Below, piece by piece: positions 16,391-24,452 of a DNA stretch of 38,290 nt (positions are counted from its first letter, which is position 1; each line of letters opens with the position of its first letter). This stretch comes from Castellaniella sp041675725 (GTDB lineage Bacteria; Pseudomonadota; Gammaproteobacteria; Burkholderiales; Burkholderiaceae_B). Both the position numbers and the translations under genes were made by a program. The notes beneath the pieces are model-generated. The model saw only the letters and a list, made by a program, of their open reading frames with translations, had not been told where the DNA came from and searched no databases. The stretch spans positions 1-38,290 of the forward strand of contig NZ_JBAYTI010000030.1 in the NCBI RefSeq assembly GCF_041675725.1. The letters run 5' to 3'.

Positions 16391-16617
16391 GGGACCTCTT
16401 TAGCTGGATTTATGGAGCGCCCGCAAGCGGATCAGGCAAATCGGCGCCACTGCTTTTCGATTCTAGCACTTTGGATCCCAGGGGCTCTCATCCTGGAAAA
16501 TCCTCGAAAACCCGGGACAAATAAGGCCTGATTCGAACATTCACAATATGCGACTAATGATACATTTACTAACCTTACACGGCAGAATATCAAAAAATGT
16601 CTATCACGGAGCCCCCC
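16391..16617. promoter_or_regulatory. Divergent intergenic region, metX to LuxR-type gene
   Basis: This 227-bp gap has a GC-rich half next to metX and an AT-rich half (about 16525-16605) next to the LuxR-type gene. Reading toward metX, TAGAAT (16465-16460 on the minus strand) is a possible -10, leaving a leader of about 65 bases. No known SAM or SAH riboswitch fold was recognised. Reading toward the LuxR-type gene no clear promoter stands out; TTCACA at 16540-16545 is a weak -35 candidate. Confidence 0.35.
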
Positions 16618-16977
16618 ATGAAACTGACCCCGCGTGAACTCGACTGCCTGCACTGGGCGTCCTATGGCAAGACCAGTTGGGAAATCGGCCGCATCCTGGG
16701 TATCGCAGAACGCACCGCCAATTTCCACCTGTCCAACACCTGCGCCAAGCTCGCCGTCTGCAACCGCATGGCCGCCATCACCGCAGCCATCAAACTGGGG
16801 CTGTTGCCAGACCCGAATTTGCCCGGCGAACATTTCGATAAAATGGAATCCCTTCAGACCCTCCCGGGACCCAACGATCATGAGCCTGGCCTCACACCGG
16901 CGCGCGCGGCTGGCAGCGCACCCAGAGCTACTTCGCAGCATCCGCCGCGGCGTCGAAAAGGAGGGACTTCGCGTTGA
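16618..16977 (+). CDS. Stand-alone LuxR-type HTH regulator overlapping gshA
   Basis: This small protein of 119 residues consists of a GerE/LuxR-type helix-turn-helix (about 3-64: LTPRELDCLHWASYGKTSWE, then IGRILGIAERTANFHLSNTC, then AVCNRMAAITAAI) and a Pro/Arg-rich tail of about 50 residues. It has no autoinducer-binding or receiver domain. TSWEIG..LGI..RT.NFHL is the form seen in the C-termini of quorum-sensing LuxR proteins, so it may derive from one. The ATG at 16618 is preferred because GGAG lies 6 bases upstream; an in-frame ATG at 16597 has no good ribosome site. The last 98 bases overlap gshA in another frame, and the tail looks like out-of-frame gshA sequence, so read-through after loss of a stop is possible. 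Target genes are unknown. Confidence 0.72.
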   Translation: MKLTPRELDCLHWASYGKTSWEIGRILGIAERTANFHLSNTCAKLAVCNRMAAITAAIKLGLLPDPNLPGEHFDKMESLQTLPGPNDHEPGLTPARAAGSAPRATSQHPPRRRKGGTSR

Positions 16978-18439
16978 CGCCCAGGGCAAGCTGGCGCTGA
17001 CCCCCCATCCGGCGAGCCTGGGCGCCGCCCTGACCCACCCGGGGATCACCACCGATTACTCCGAAGCCCTGCTCGAACTGATCACCGTACCCCACGGCAG
17101 CGCCCAGGCCATGCTCGACGAACTCACCGACATCCATCGGTTCGTGGCGCTGCGCAACCCGGCCGAGGTCATCTGGAACCAGTCCATGCCGGCGCAGCTG
17201 CCGGCCGAAGATCAGATCCCGGTTGCCTGGTACGGGTCATCGAACAGCGGCATGCTCAAGCACGTGTATCGCCTCGGGCTGGCCTGGCGCTACGGCAAGA
17301 TCATGCAGTGCATCGCGGGCGTGCATTACAACTTCTCGCTGCCCGATGCCACCTGGGACTTGCTGCAAGACGGCCCCACCGCGCGCGATCGGCGCGACGC
17401 CGGGTATATGGCACTGATCCGCAACTTCATGCGCCATGCCTGGTTGCTCATGTACCTGTTCGGCGCCTCGCCCGCGCTATCCCACAGCTTTCTCAGGGGT
17501 GTGGGGCAAGAAGCCGGGCTGCAGCGTCTCAGTCCCGACACCTACTGCCTGCCCTGGGCGACCAGCTTGCGCATGAGCGATCTGGGCTACAAAAGCCCGG
17601 TACAGTCTGAACTCCAGCTGTGCTACAACGACCTCGACACCTTCACGGCACGCATCCATACGGCCGTGACAACCCCATGGCCCCCCTACGAAGCCATTGG
17701 CACCCATCGCGACGGCCAACGCATACAGCTGAACACCAACATCCTGCAGATCGAAAACGAGTACTACTCGCCCATACGGCCGAAGCAGGCCACCGCACGC
17801 TGCGAGCGGCCCAACACGACGCTCAGGCAACGCGGAATCCAGTACGTGGAAGTGCGCTGCATGGACATCGACCCATGGGCGCCGGCCGGCATCAGCCTGG
17901 ATACCGCCCGTTTCCTGGACGTATTTCTGCTGCACTGCGCCCTGGAAGACAGCCCGCTGTTCCCGGCACCGGGCCACTGCCAGGAAAGCCAGGCCAATTT
18001 CAGCCTGGTGGCCCGCGAGGGCAGGCGCCCCGGCTTGCTGCTGCAACGCGACAACTGCATCAGCAGCCTGCGCGACTGGGCCCAGGAAACGCTCGAACAG
18101 ATGGCGCCCACTGCCGAGCTGCTGGACACCTACAGCGGCGATGGCCAGCACCTGGCCAGCCTGAAGCGGCAGAGCGCCAAAATCCTCGATCCGAACGCCA
18201 CCCCGTCAGGGCGCCTGCTGGCCGAACTCAAAGAGCGCGGCCAGGAATTCCACCACTACACCTTGGCGCAGAGTACGGCGCACTGGGATACGCTGCGGGC
18301 GCAACCGCTGGCAGCCGACACGCTGCAACGGCTGGATCGGCTTGCCGCGGTCTCGCTGGCCAAGCAGGCCGAGCTCGAGGCATCGGATGTCGTGAGTTTC
18401 GAAGAATACGTGGCCGAGTTCGAGGCGGCCCTGAGCTGA
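16880..18439 (+). CDS. gshA: Glutamate-cysteine ligase GshA (proteobacterial type 1)
   Basis: This protein of 519 residues catalyses the first step of glutathione synthesis, joining Glu and Cys with ATP. Length matches E. coli GshA (518). Family blocks are clear: GVEKEGLRV (ATP/Mg site), ITTDYSEALLELIT, the NQSMPAQLP region, YGSSNSGMLKHVYRLGLAWRYGK (about 115-137, cited by position), and GIQYVEVRCMDIDP. The ATG at 16880 fits the family N-terminus. No strong Shine-Dalgarno sequence is visible. It overlaps the upstream LuxR-type frame by 98 bp, so the two may share a transcript; GATAAAAT at 16837-16844 could also be a -10 of its own promoter. Confidence 0.96.
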   Translation: MSLASHRRARLAAHPELLRSIRRGVEKEGLRVDAQGKLALTPHPASLGAALTHPGITTDYSEALLELITVPHGSAQAMLDELTDIHRFVALRNPAEVIWNQSMPAQLPAEDQIPVAWYGSSNSGMLKHVYRLGLAWRYGKIMQCIAGVHYNFSLPDATWDLLQDGPTARDRRDAGYMALIRNFMRHAWLLMYLFGASPALSHSFLRGVGQEAGLQRLSPDTYCLPWATSLRMSDLGYKSPVQSELQLCYNDLDTFTARIHTAVTTPWPPYEAIGTHRDGQRIQLNTNILQIENEYYSPIRPKQATARCERPNTTLRQRGIQYVEVRCMDIDPWAPAGISLDTARFLDVFLLHCALEDSPLFPAPGHCQESQANFSLVAREGRRPGLLLQRDNCISSLRDWAQETLEQMAPTAELLDTYSGDGQHLASLKRQSAKILDPNATPSGRLLAELKERGQEFHHYTLAQSTAHWDTLRAQPLAADTLQRLDRLAAVSLAKQAELEASDVVSFEEYVAEFEAALS

Positions 18440-18497
18440 ACGGTGGGCTGAACGATGGCTTAGAGCTGGCGTAGAGCCTAGAGCCCGGAAGCCGAGA

Positions 18498-18572
18498 TGG
18501 CGCGCCCGCCAGGAATCGAACCTGGATCAGAAGCTTCGGAGACTCCTATTCTATCCATTGAACTACGGGCGC
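18498..18572 (-). tRNA. tRNA-Arg (anticodon CCG)
   Basis: The minus strand folds into a full cloverleaf of 75 bases including an encoded CCA end. The acceptor stem is GCGCCCG/CGGGCGC, the D arm is GTTC-AATGGATA-GAAT, the anticodon stem is GGAGT/GCTTC around loop CTCCGAA (anticodon CCG, reads CGG), the variable loop is TGAT, and the T arm is CCAGG-TTCGATT-CCTGG. The anticodon stem has two G-U pairs. It lies opposite to and between gshA and the cytochrome gene. A TACAAT (18626-18621) about 50 bases upstream is its likely -10. Confidence 0.96.
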
Positions 18573-18655
18573 GCGTGACTGCCCAAGGGCAGGCCGGCCT
18601 GGCTGGCCGGCAGGAGCGTTATTGTAGCCTGATTGTTCGGCGGGCGCCGCAGCCT

Positions 18656-18684
18656 CTGCACAGGCAGGGCCCTGTCGTTATAAT
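18656..18684 (+). promoter_or_regulatory. Probable promoter of the cytochrome c gene
   Basis: A perfect TATAAT at 18679-18684 lies 66 bases before the start codon. At 17-bp spacing the -35 position (18656-18661) reads CTGCAC, a poor match. The -10 is flanked by GTCG/CGAC, a short inverted repeat of unclear meaning. Promoter use is inferred from the -10 alone. Confidence 0.5.
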
Positions 18685-18750
18685 CGACGCTTCAGGCATG
18701 AAATCAGTTGTTCCGCCGCAGGGCGGCTGCCGATCACCCAGGAACCCGAC

Positions 18751-19653
18751 ATGAGTCACCCAGAAAACCCGTCTGCCACCAAGTCGCCACTGCGGCTGCT
18801 GATTACCGTCATCCTGGCATTTCTCATCCCCATTGCCATCATCATCGTCATGACCAACGTGCTCAGCCCGGTGATTCGTTCCGGGGCCGAGCCCGATCCC
18901 TACGCCGTCGAGCAGATCGCCAGCCGGATCCAGCCGGTCGCTGGCTTCAAGCTGGTCGACGCCGACGCGCCCGTCAGCTACAAGACCGGTCAACAGGTCT
19001 TCGAATCCACCTGCTCAGCGTGCCACGGCAGCGGGGTGGCCGGGGCACCCAAGTTTGGCGACGCAGGCGACTGGGGCAGCTACATACAGCAAGGCTTCGA
19101 CAGCCTGCTCAAGAACGCCATCGATGGCATTGGCGCCATGCCGCCGCGCGGGGGCAATGCCGCACTGTCTGATTTCGAGGTCGCGCGTGCCGTGGTCTAT
19201 ATGGCCAACGCATCCGGGGCCGATTTCCCGGAACCCGCCGAACCGGGCGAGGCCGGCGCGGCCCCTGAAAGCGCAGCGGCCGACACGGCCCCGGCGCCCG
19301 CCAGCGACACCCCGGCAGCCGAAGCGCCGGCCGCCGAAGCCGCGGCCCCCGCAGACGCCGGGGCCGCCGAAACCGTCGCAGCCGCCGATACGGCCGCCAA
19401 GCCCGCCTCGGAAATGTCCGTCGGCGAAAAACTTTACCAACAGATCTGCATCACCTGCCACGATACGGGCCTTGCAGGCGCCCCCAAATTCGGCGACCGG
19501 CAAGCCTGGGCCCCCTATATCGAAACCGGCCTGGACACCATGCTCAAGAATGCCATTTCCGGGGTCGGCGCCATGCCTCCGCGAGGCGGCTCCCAAGCCA
19601 CCGACGACGAACTCAAGGCCGCGATCGAATACATCATTGCCGCAGCCCAGTAA
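18751..19653 (+). CDS. Membrane-anchored dihaem cytochrome c5-type protein
   Basis: This protein of 300 residues has a cytoplasmic N-terminus, one uncleaved membrane helix (about 14-36), and two tandem class I cytochrome c domains. Domain 1 has haem motif CSACH (C88-H92) and axial Met in GAMPPRGG (M130). Domain 2 has CITCH (C233-H237) and M275 in the same GAMPPRGG motif. The halves are clear duplicates (GxAGAPKFGD and LLKNAI/MLKNAI recur). A linker of about 60 residues rich in Ala, Pro and Glu (158-218) separates them. Two-domain c5 proteins of this type carry electrons from the bc1 complex to cytochrome oxidases in other betaproteobacteria; that role is inferred. A strong terminator follows. 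Confidence 0.9.
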   Translation: MSHPENPSATKSPLRLLITVILAFLIPIAIIIVMTNVLSPVIRSGAEPDPYAVEQIASRIQPVAGFKLVDADAPVSYKTGQQVFESTCSACHGSGVAGAPKFGDAGDWGSYIQQGFDSLLKNAIDGIGAMPPRGGNAALSDFEVARAVVYMANASGADFPEPAEPGEAGAAPESAAADTAPAPASDTPAAEAPAAEAAAPADAGAAETVAAADTAAKPASEMSVGEKLYQQICITCHDTGLAGAPKFGDRQAWAPYIETGLDTMLKNAISGVGAMPPRGGSQATDDELKAAIEYIIAAAQ

Positions 19654-19738
19654 CCCAGGCAGCGGCAGGCAGGGGGCCCCGCCCCTGCGCAGGCACTGAA
19701 CCTGCGACCAATCGCCAACTTGCGGGGCCTATAGCCCC

Positions 19739-19776
19739 CCCACCGCCCGGCCCGACAGCCGGGCGGTGGGCATTTT
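19739..19776 (+). terminator. Rho-independent terminator after the cytochrome c gene
   Basis: A perfect 13-bp stem (CCCACCGCCCGGC at 19739-19751 with 19758-19770) has a 6-base loop, CCGACA, and is followed by CATTTT. It sits 86 bases after the stop codon. The T-run is short, but the stem is very strong. Confidence 0.82.
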
Positions 19777-19846
19777 GGTCCCCGCATGTGCATTTCAGCC
19801 ACACCACGCCGGCCTTGAGCCACGAAAGACCGCGAAAAGACACATT

Positions 19847-19888
19847 TAGGGTTTTCCCCTAGACATGACCTAGGGTTTTCCCTATAAT
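19847..19888 (+). promoter_or_regulatory. Promoter with two TAGGG palindromes, upstream of a small gene
   Basis: The -35 TAGACA (19860-19865) and -10 TATAAT (19883-19888) are separated by exactly 17 bp, a near-consensus sigma-70 promoter. Two copies of TAGGGTTTTCCC are laid over it. The perfect palindrome TAGGG-TTTT-CCCTA (19871-19884) fills the spacer and enters the -10. The other, with one extra C (19847-19861), abuts and slightly overlaps the -35. Their centres are about 23-24 bp apart, near two helical turns. This geometry suggests repression by a dimeric regulator bound at both sites. The regulator is unknown. Confidence 0.75.
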
Positions 19889-19928
19889 GGGTCATTCAAA
19901 GTTAAAACTTCTGAAACAGGAGTCCATG

Positions 19929-20156
19929 ATGTACCTTAGTATCCCCCACCCCCATCTATCCGACGCCCTCGAGCGTGCCTATAGCAACTTCGCCTTTGAT
20001 GCTCCTCAGCCCCTGTGCCTGAAAAGCGGCCTAAAGAAGCTTGGTGCCTCCCTGTGGCACGCCGGCAAGGCCGCCGGACGTTTCCTGGGTGAAGCCATCA
20101 ACGCGCAAGCCGAAGCACGCGCACGCGATATGCGCTATAGCCGTACGCCCTGGTAA
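19929..20156 (+). CDS. Small hypothetical protein, 75 residues
   Basis: Not recognised. It has its own strong promoter, an AGGAG ribosome site 6 bases before the ATG at 19929 (a second ATG at 19926 is closer than ideal), and its own terminator, so it is very likely a real single-gene unit. The N-terminal third is polar with several Pro. The middle (about 27-57) forms a probable amphipathic helix with Lys, Gly and Ala (LKKLGASLWHAGKAAGRFLG). The end is Arg-rich and stops in RTPW. There is no signal peptide, membrane helix or Cys pair. A surface- or membrane-associated stress protein is possible, but no function can be given. Confidence 0.8.
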   Translation: MYLSIPHPHLSDALERAYSNFAFDAPQPLCLKSGLKKLGASLWHAGKAAGRFLGEAINAQAEARARDMRYSRTPW

Positions 20157-20197
20157 GCCGTCCATGGCCTGGCCTCCGGCCCATGGCAGGAGGCCCC

Positions 20198-20240
20198 ACG
20201 CTGCAAGTCACTTGAAACAGGTCTTGCAGCGTTGTTTTTT
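20198..20240 (+). terminator. Rho-independent terminator after the small gene
   Basis: A perfect 10-bp stem (ACGCTGCAAG at 20198-20207 with 20223-20232) has a 15-base loop and is followed by TGTTTTTT. It lies 41 bases after the small gene's stop and 6 bases before the rep stop on the other strand. The T-run is only on the plus strand, so it serves the small gene. Confidence 0.88.
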
Positions 20241-20245
20241 CTGCG

Positions 20246-22267
20246 TCAGTTTTTGAGCAGCTGCCTCAGGCGGGCCAGCGTCGCCTGCGGATCGGCGGTG
20301 GCCGCGGCGGGCCCCGCCTCCAGGCCCATTTCGGCAATGAAGCGCGACGGCTCGCACGCGACGTCCTCACGCCCTCTGCGACGCCGGCGGCACCAGCTGA
20401 TCTGCAGGGTCCGCTGGGCCCGCGTCATGCCGACATACATCAGACGCCGCTCTTCTTCGAGGCGCGACCCGCGCGCGGCATCAGCGGATGCATCCTGCCC
20501 GGGGTCTTCTTCATGGCCGCGATGCGGCAACAGACCCTCTTCGACGCCCACCAGATACACGTGCGGAAATTCCAGGCCCTTGGCCGCATGCAGCGTGGAT
20601 AGTTTCACGGCATCGGGCGCTTCCTCGTCCGATCGCTCGAGCAGGGTGACCAGTGCGACCCGCTGCACCAACTCGACCAGCGTCAAGCCCTCTTCTTGCG
20701 CCTTGCGAACCAGCCACTCGCGCAACTCCAGCACGTGGCCCCAACGCGTCCGTGCCTGCCGTTCTTCGAGTGTGTCATACAGATGGGCCTCATAGCCGGT
20801 GGCCTGCAAAACATCATCCAAAAGCCCCGCCGCCCGCTCGCCCAGGCGCCCCTGGAAGGCCAGCATCCACTGGACGAACTGAGCCACGGCCACGGCCTGG
20901 CGCGCCGTCGGGAACGCGTCGGCCGGCAACTGGCGGGCGGCAGCGAACAACGACCCCCCCGAGCGGGCCGCCTCGGCCGCCAGGCACTGCAGCGTGCCCT
21001 GGCCAATACCGCGACGAGGCGTCGTCACGGCACGAATGAACGCCGGATCTTCGTCGACATTGGCGATCAGGCGCAGCCAGGCCATGATGTCGCGGATCTC
21101 GGGCTTGTCGAAGAAGCTCTGCCCGCCCGATACCGTATAGGGAATATGCAACGCGCGCAGCGCCTGCTCCAGCAGGCGGGCCTGATGGTTGCTGCGGTAC
21201 AGCACGGCAAAATCCTTCCAGCATGCGGCGCGGCCGAACCGGTCGGCCGAAAGCCGCATGGCCACGGACTCGGCCTCGAGCTGCTCATTGTCCATCGCGA
21301 TGACGCCGATGGGTTCACCCGAACCCAGGTCGGACCACAAGGTTTTGCCGAAGTGCCTGGGATTGTGCGCGATGACCCGATTGGCCGCCTGGAGAATGCG
21401 CTGTACCGAGCGATAATTCTGCTCGAGCTTGATGACCCGCAGCGCCGGATAGTCATGCGCCAATTGCGTCAGGTTTTCGCTCGTGGCCCCGCGCCAGGCA
21501 TAAATGGCCTGATCGTCGTCCCCCACGGCAGTGAACCGGGCCCGGTCGCCGATCAGGTACTTGAGCAACGCGTACTGGCAGGCACTGGTATCCTGATATT
21601 CATCGACCAGCAGGTAATGAATGCGCGCCTGCCATCGGGCCCTGACGTCTGCATCCTGGGCCAGCAGCCGGGCTGGCCGGTAAATCAGATCGTCGAAATC
21701 GACCGCCTGCCAAGCTTGCAGGGTCGCCTGGTAGCTATGATAGATGCGCAAGGCCTCGAGCTGCTCGGGCCCTGCCGCGTGCGCACCCGCGTCCTCGGGC
21801 GCCAGCAGGGCGTTTTTCCACAATGAGATCTGCTGCTGCACCGCGCGCAGCCTGGCCCGGTCAGTCGTCTCGAGCAGGCTTTGGACCATGGCCAGGCCAT
21901 CGGCCGCATCCAGGACTGAAAACCCCGGCTTGAGCCCGGCACACGCGTGTTCCTCGCGCAACAGACGCAGCCCCAGCGAATGAAACGTCCCGCAGGTCAG
22001 GCCGCGCAGCAGGCGCGCCCCGACCTGCGCTCGCACCCGTTCGTTCATTTCGCGCGCCGCCTTGTTGGTAAAGGTCAGCGCCACCACATGGCGCGCCAGA
22101 TAGCCGCACTCGCCCAGCAGGTAGGCCATCTTCCGCGTAATCACCCGGGTCTTCCCGCTGCCCGCGCCCGCGAGCACCAGGCACGGGCCATCCAGATAGC
22201 GCACGGCCTCGCGCTGCCGGTCATTGAGGCCATCATGGGAGACGGATGCCAAAGGCGGCGCGCGCAT
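20246..22267 (-). CDS. rep: ATP-dependent DNA helicase Rep (UvrD/SF1A family)
   Basis: This protein of 673 residues has the same length as E. coli Rep. It is a 3'-5' helicase that clears protein roadblocks and takes part in replication restart. SF1 motifs are in order: LNDRQREAV (Q motif), AGAGSGKT (Walker A), ALTFTNKAAREM (Ia), LLVDEYQDTS (Walker B), VGDDDQAIYAWRGA (III), LEQNYRS (IV), TLHAAKGLEF (V) and YVGMTRAQ (VI). The N-terminal stretch GPCLVLAGAGSGKTRVIT favours Rep over UvrD. The start at 22267 is 4 bases after the priA stop. The frame is open upstream through priA, but there the sequence is only its antisense-frame shadow. Confidence 0.94.
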   Translation of the reverse strand: MRAPPLASVSHDGLNDRQREAVRYLDGPCLVLAGAGSGKTRVITRKMAYLLGECGYLARHVVALTFTNKAAREMNERVRAQVGARLLRGLTCGTFHSLGLRLLREEHACAGLKPGFSVLDAADGLAMVQSLLETTDRARLRAVQQQISLWKNALLAPEDAGAHAAGPEQLEALRIYHSYQATLQAWQAVDFDDLIYRPARLLAQDADVRARWQARIHYLLVDEYQDTSACQYALLKYLIGDRARFTAVGDDDQAIYAWRGATSENLTQLAHDYPALRVIKLEQNYRSVQRILQAANRVIAHNPRHFGKTLWSDLGSGEPIGVIAMDNEQLEAESVAMRLSADRFGRAACWKDFAVLYRSNHQARLLEQALRALHIPYTVSGGQSFFDKPEIRDIMAWLRLIANVDEDPAFIRAVTTPRRGIGQGTLQCLAAEAARSGGSLFAAARQLPADAFPTARQAVAVAQFVQWMLAFQGRLGERAAGLLDDVLQATGYEAHLYDTLEERQARTRWGHVLELREWLVRKAQEEGLTLVELVQRVALVTLLERSDEEAPDAVKLSTLHAAKGLEFPHVYLVGVEEGLLPHRGHEEDPGQDASADAARGSRLEEERRLMYVGMTRAQRTLQISWCRRRRRGREDVACEPSRFIAEMGLEAGPAAATADPQATLARLRQLLKN

Positions 22268-22271
22268 GTGT

Positions 22272-24452
22272 TCAGATCTCCAGGGGGTCGACTTCCACCC
22301 CCCAGCGCACGGCCGAGCGTGCGCGCGACAGCGCCTCGGCACGCGGCAACAGTGCCTGCAGCAAACGATGCAACAGCGGCCGATGATCGGCCTCGAGCAG
22401 CATCTGGGCGCGCTCGACGCGATCGACCCGCATGATGCGCAGGGGCACGGCATCCAATACCCGGACACCCGCCGCCTCGGGCAGGCCCAACGCGTCGGCG
22501 CGCAACACCAGCAGGAAATCGAGCGCATCCTGCAGCCGGCGCGCGCGCGCCGTGAGCAGCGCCTGGTGCGACCAGGGCGGCAAGGCCAGATCGCGGCGCT
22601 CTTGCAGGGTATCGGCCGCGAACCCGGCATAATCGTGGCGCACCAGGGACTGATAGACCGACTGCTCGGGGTAATCCGTCTGGACCAGTACACGCCCGCC
22701 CAGGCCGTGGCGACCGGCCCGCCCCGCGACCTGCATCAGCTGGGCAAACAGGCGTTCGGGCGCCCGGAAATCCTGGGCAAACAGCATGGCGTCCGCATTC
22801 AGTACGGTCACCAGCGCCAGGCGGGCGAAGTCGTGCCCCTTGGACACCATCTGGGTGCCCACCAGAATGTCGGCTGCGCCGGCATGGACCTGGGCAAACA
22901 GGGCCTCGGCGCTGCCCTTGCGCCGGGTTGCATCGGCGTCGATGCGCAGGATGCGGGCCCCTGGAAACCGCTCGGTGAGAAAGTGCTCGACCCGTTGCGT
23001 GCCACTGCCCAGGGGGTGCAGATCCTGGTCGCCACACTCGGGGCAGGCGCGGGGTACCGGACCACTGGCGCCGCAGTGGTGGCACTGCAGCACCGCGCCC
23101 CGCCCTGCGGGTCGCCGGTGCAGGACCATGTGCGCGGAACATCGGCGACAACCGCTGATCCAGGCACACGAAGGGCAGCGCAGCACCGGCGCGTACCCCC
23201 GCCGATTGATGAAGACCAGGCTTTGCAGACCGGCCTGCAGCGTGTCTTCAAGGGCCTGCAGGGCCGGTTCCGAAAACCCCTGCTGCAGGGGCGCTCGGCG
23301 CGTATCGAGCAGTTCTATCGCCGGGAGCCCGCCGCTGCGCGCCCGCTTGGGCAGCGACAGCAGCCGGTAGCGGCCTTGGCGCGCATGCAGCCAGCTTTCC
23401 AGCGAGGGCGTGGCCGAGCCCAGCACGACCGGGATGTCCAGGTCGTGGCTGCGCCAGACGGCCAAATCACGCGCTGAATAACGCAGGCCTTCTTGCTGCT
23501 TGTAGGACGCGTCATGTTCTTCGTCGACCACGATCAGACCAAGACGCGGCAGCGGGGTGAACAGGGCCAGGCGCGTACCCAGCACGATGTCTGCCTGGCC
23601 GCGCAGCGCCCGCAGCCAGGCGCGCAGGCGATCGCCCTCGGACAGCCGGCTGTGCAGAACGGCCAGCGTCTGGTCGGGCGCCAGGCGGGCACGCACCCAT
23701 TGTTCAAGCTGCGGCGTCAGGTTGATTTCTGGGACGAGGATCAGAACCTGCTGGCCGCGCGCCAGGCACTGAGCGGCCAGACGCAAATACAGTTCGGTCT
23801 TGCCGCTGCCTGTGATCCCGTGCAGGAGGGCCACCCGGCCATCGCGATCGGCCCCCGGGCGGACCGGCCCACACCCGTCCGGCCGGGCGGGCGCAGCCTG
23901 CGCGCCCGCCCGGCCGGGATGGGTGGCCAACATGGCCTGCAGCATGTCCAGGGCCTGCGCCTGTGCGTCGGTGAGCGCCAGGTCGCCGCTGCGCGCCACG
24001 GACGGCGCGCCTTCCTGCCCGGACATGCCGTCTTTGTGCGCGCTGCGGCTGCGGGGCCGGCGGTCGGCGCGGGCAACGGGCCCCCCCGCAGCCCGAGGCC
24101 CTGTGTAGGCGGCCGGCGTACGCAGGCTCGCAGGCAATGCCGGCAACAGGACCTCGCCAGGCGCGCGATGATAATAGGCCGCGGCAAACCGCGTCAGCCG
24201 CATCCAGTCGGCCGGCATGGGCGGCAAGTCGTCCAGCACCGCTTCGATTGCGTGCACCCGTGCCGGGTCGATCGCTGGCCGGGCGCGGACCTCGCAGACC
24301 ATGCCCACCAGATCGCGATGGGCAAAGCGCACCCGTACCCGCACCCCAGGTGCCACGGCTTCACAGTGCGAGTAATCGAACAGGCCCGGCAGGGGCACGT
24401 CGAGGGCCACGGCCAGGTATACGGGCGTGCTCGCCCCCACGGTATCAATCAA
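22272..24452 (-). CDS. priA: Primosomal helicase PriA
   Basis: This protein of 726 residues recognises abandoned forks and reloads the replisome. It has an N-terminal fork-binding domain (about 10-105), a Walker A in HGITGSGKTELYLR, Walker B VVDEEHD, the motif GSATPSLES, and a paired zinc-binding block with Cys in CPSC, CRRC, CHHC and CPEC. Then come motifs VGTQMVSKGHDF and QVAGRAGR. The first usable codon is TTG at 24452 (no ATG or GTG in frame just upstream); a GTG at 24440 is an alternative. rep follows after 4 bp. An insertion rich in Arg and Ala (about 115-155) separates the DNA-binding and helicase parts. Confidence 0.95.
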   Translation of the reverse strand: MIDTVGASTPVYLAVALDVPLPGLFDYSHCEAVAPGVRVRVRFAHRDLVGMVCEVRARPAIDPARVHAIEAVLDDLPPMPADWMRLTRFAAAYYHRAPGEVLLPALPASLRTPAAYTGPRAAGGPVARADRRPRSRSAHKDGMSGQEGAPSVARSGDLALTDAQAQALDMLQAMLATHPGRAGAQAAPARPDGCGPVRPGADRDGRVALLHGITGSGKTELYLRLAAQCLARGQQVLILVPEINLTPQLEQWVRARLAPDQTLAVLHSRLSEGDRLRAWLRALRGQADIVLGTRLALFTPLPRLGLIVVDEEHDASYKQQEGLRYSARDLAVWRSHDLDIPVVLGSATPSLESWLHARQGRYRLLSLPKRARSGGLPAIELLDTRRAPLQQGFSEPALQALEDTLQAGLQSLVFINRRGYAPVLRCPSCAWISGCRRCSAHMVLHRRPAGRGAVLQCHHCGASGPVPRACPECGDQDLHPLGSGTQRVEHFLTERFPGARILRIDADATRRKGSAEALFAQVHAGAADILVGTQMVSKGHDFARLALVTVLNADAMLFAQDFRAPERLFAQLMQVAGRAGRHGLGGRVLVQTDYPEQSVYQSLVRHDYAGFAADTLQERRDLALPPWSHQALLTARARRLQDALDFLLVLRADALGLPEAAGVRVLDAVPLRIMRVDRVERAQMLLEADHRPLLHRLLQALLPRAEALSRARSAVRWGVEVDPLEI

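Noticed and set aside
16391..16540. SAM or SAH riboswitch before metX
   Set aside because: A leader of suitable position exists, but I could not recognise the conserved core of any known class.
18440..18497. Short TAGAGC repeats after gshA
   Set aside because: Three copies of a 6-mer within about 25 bases; too short and irregular to be a meaningful repeat.
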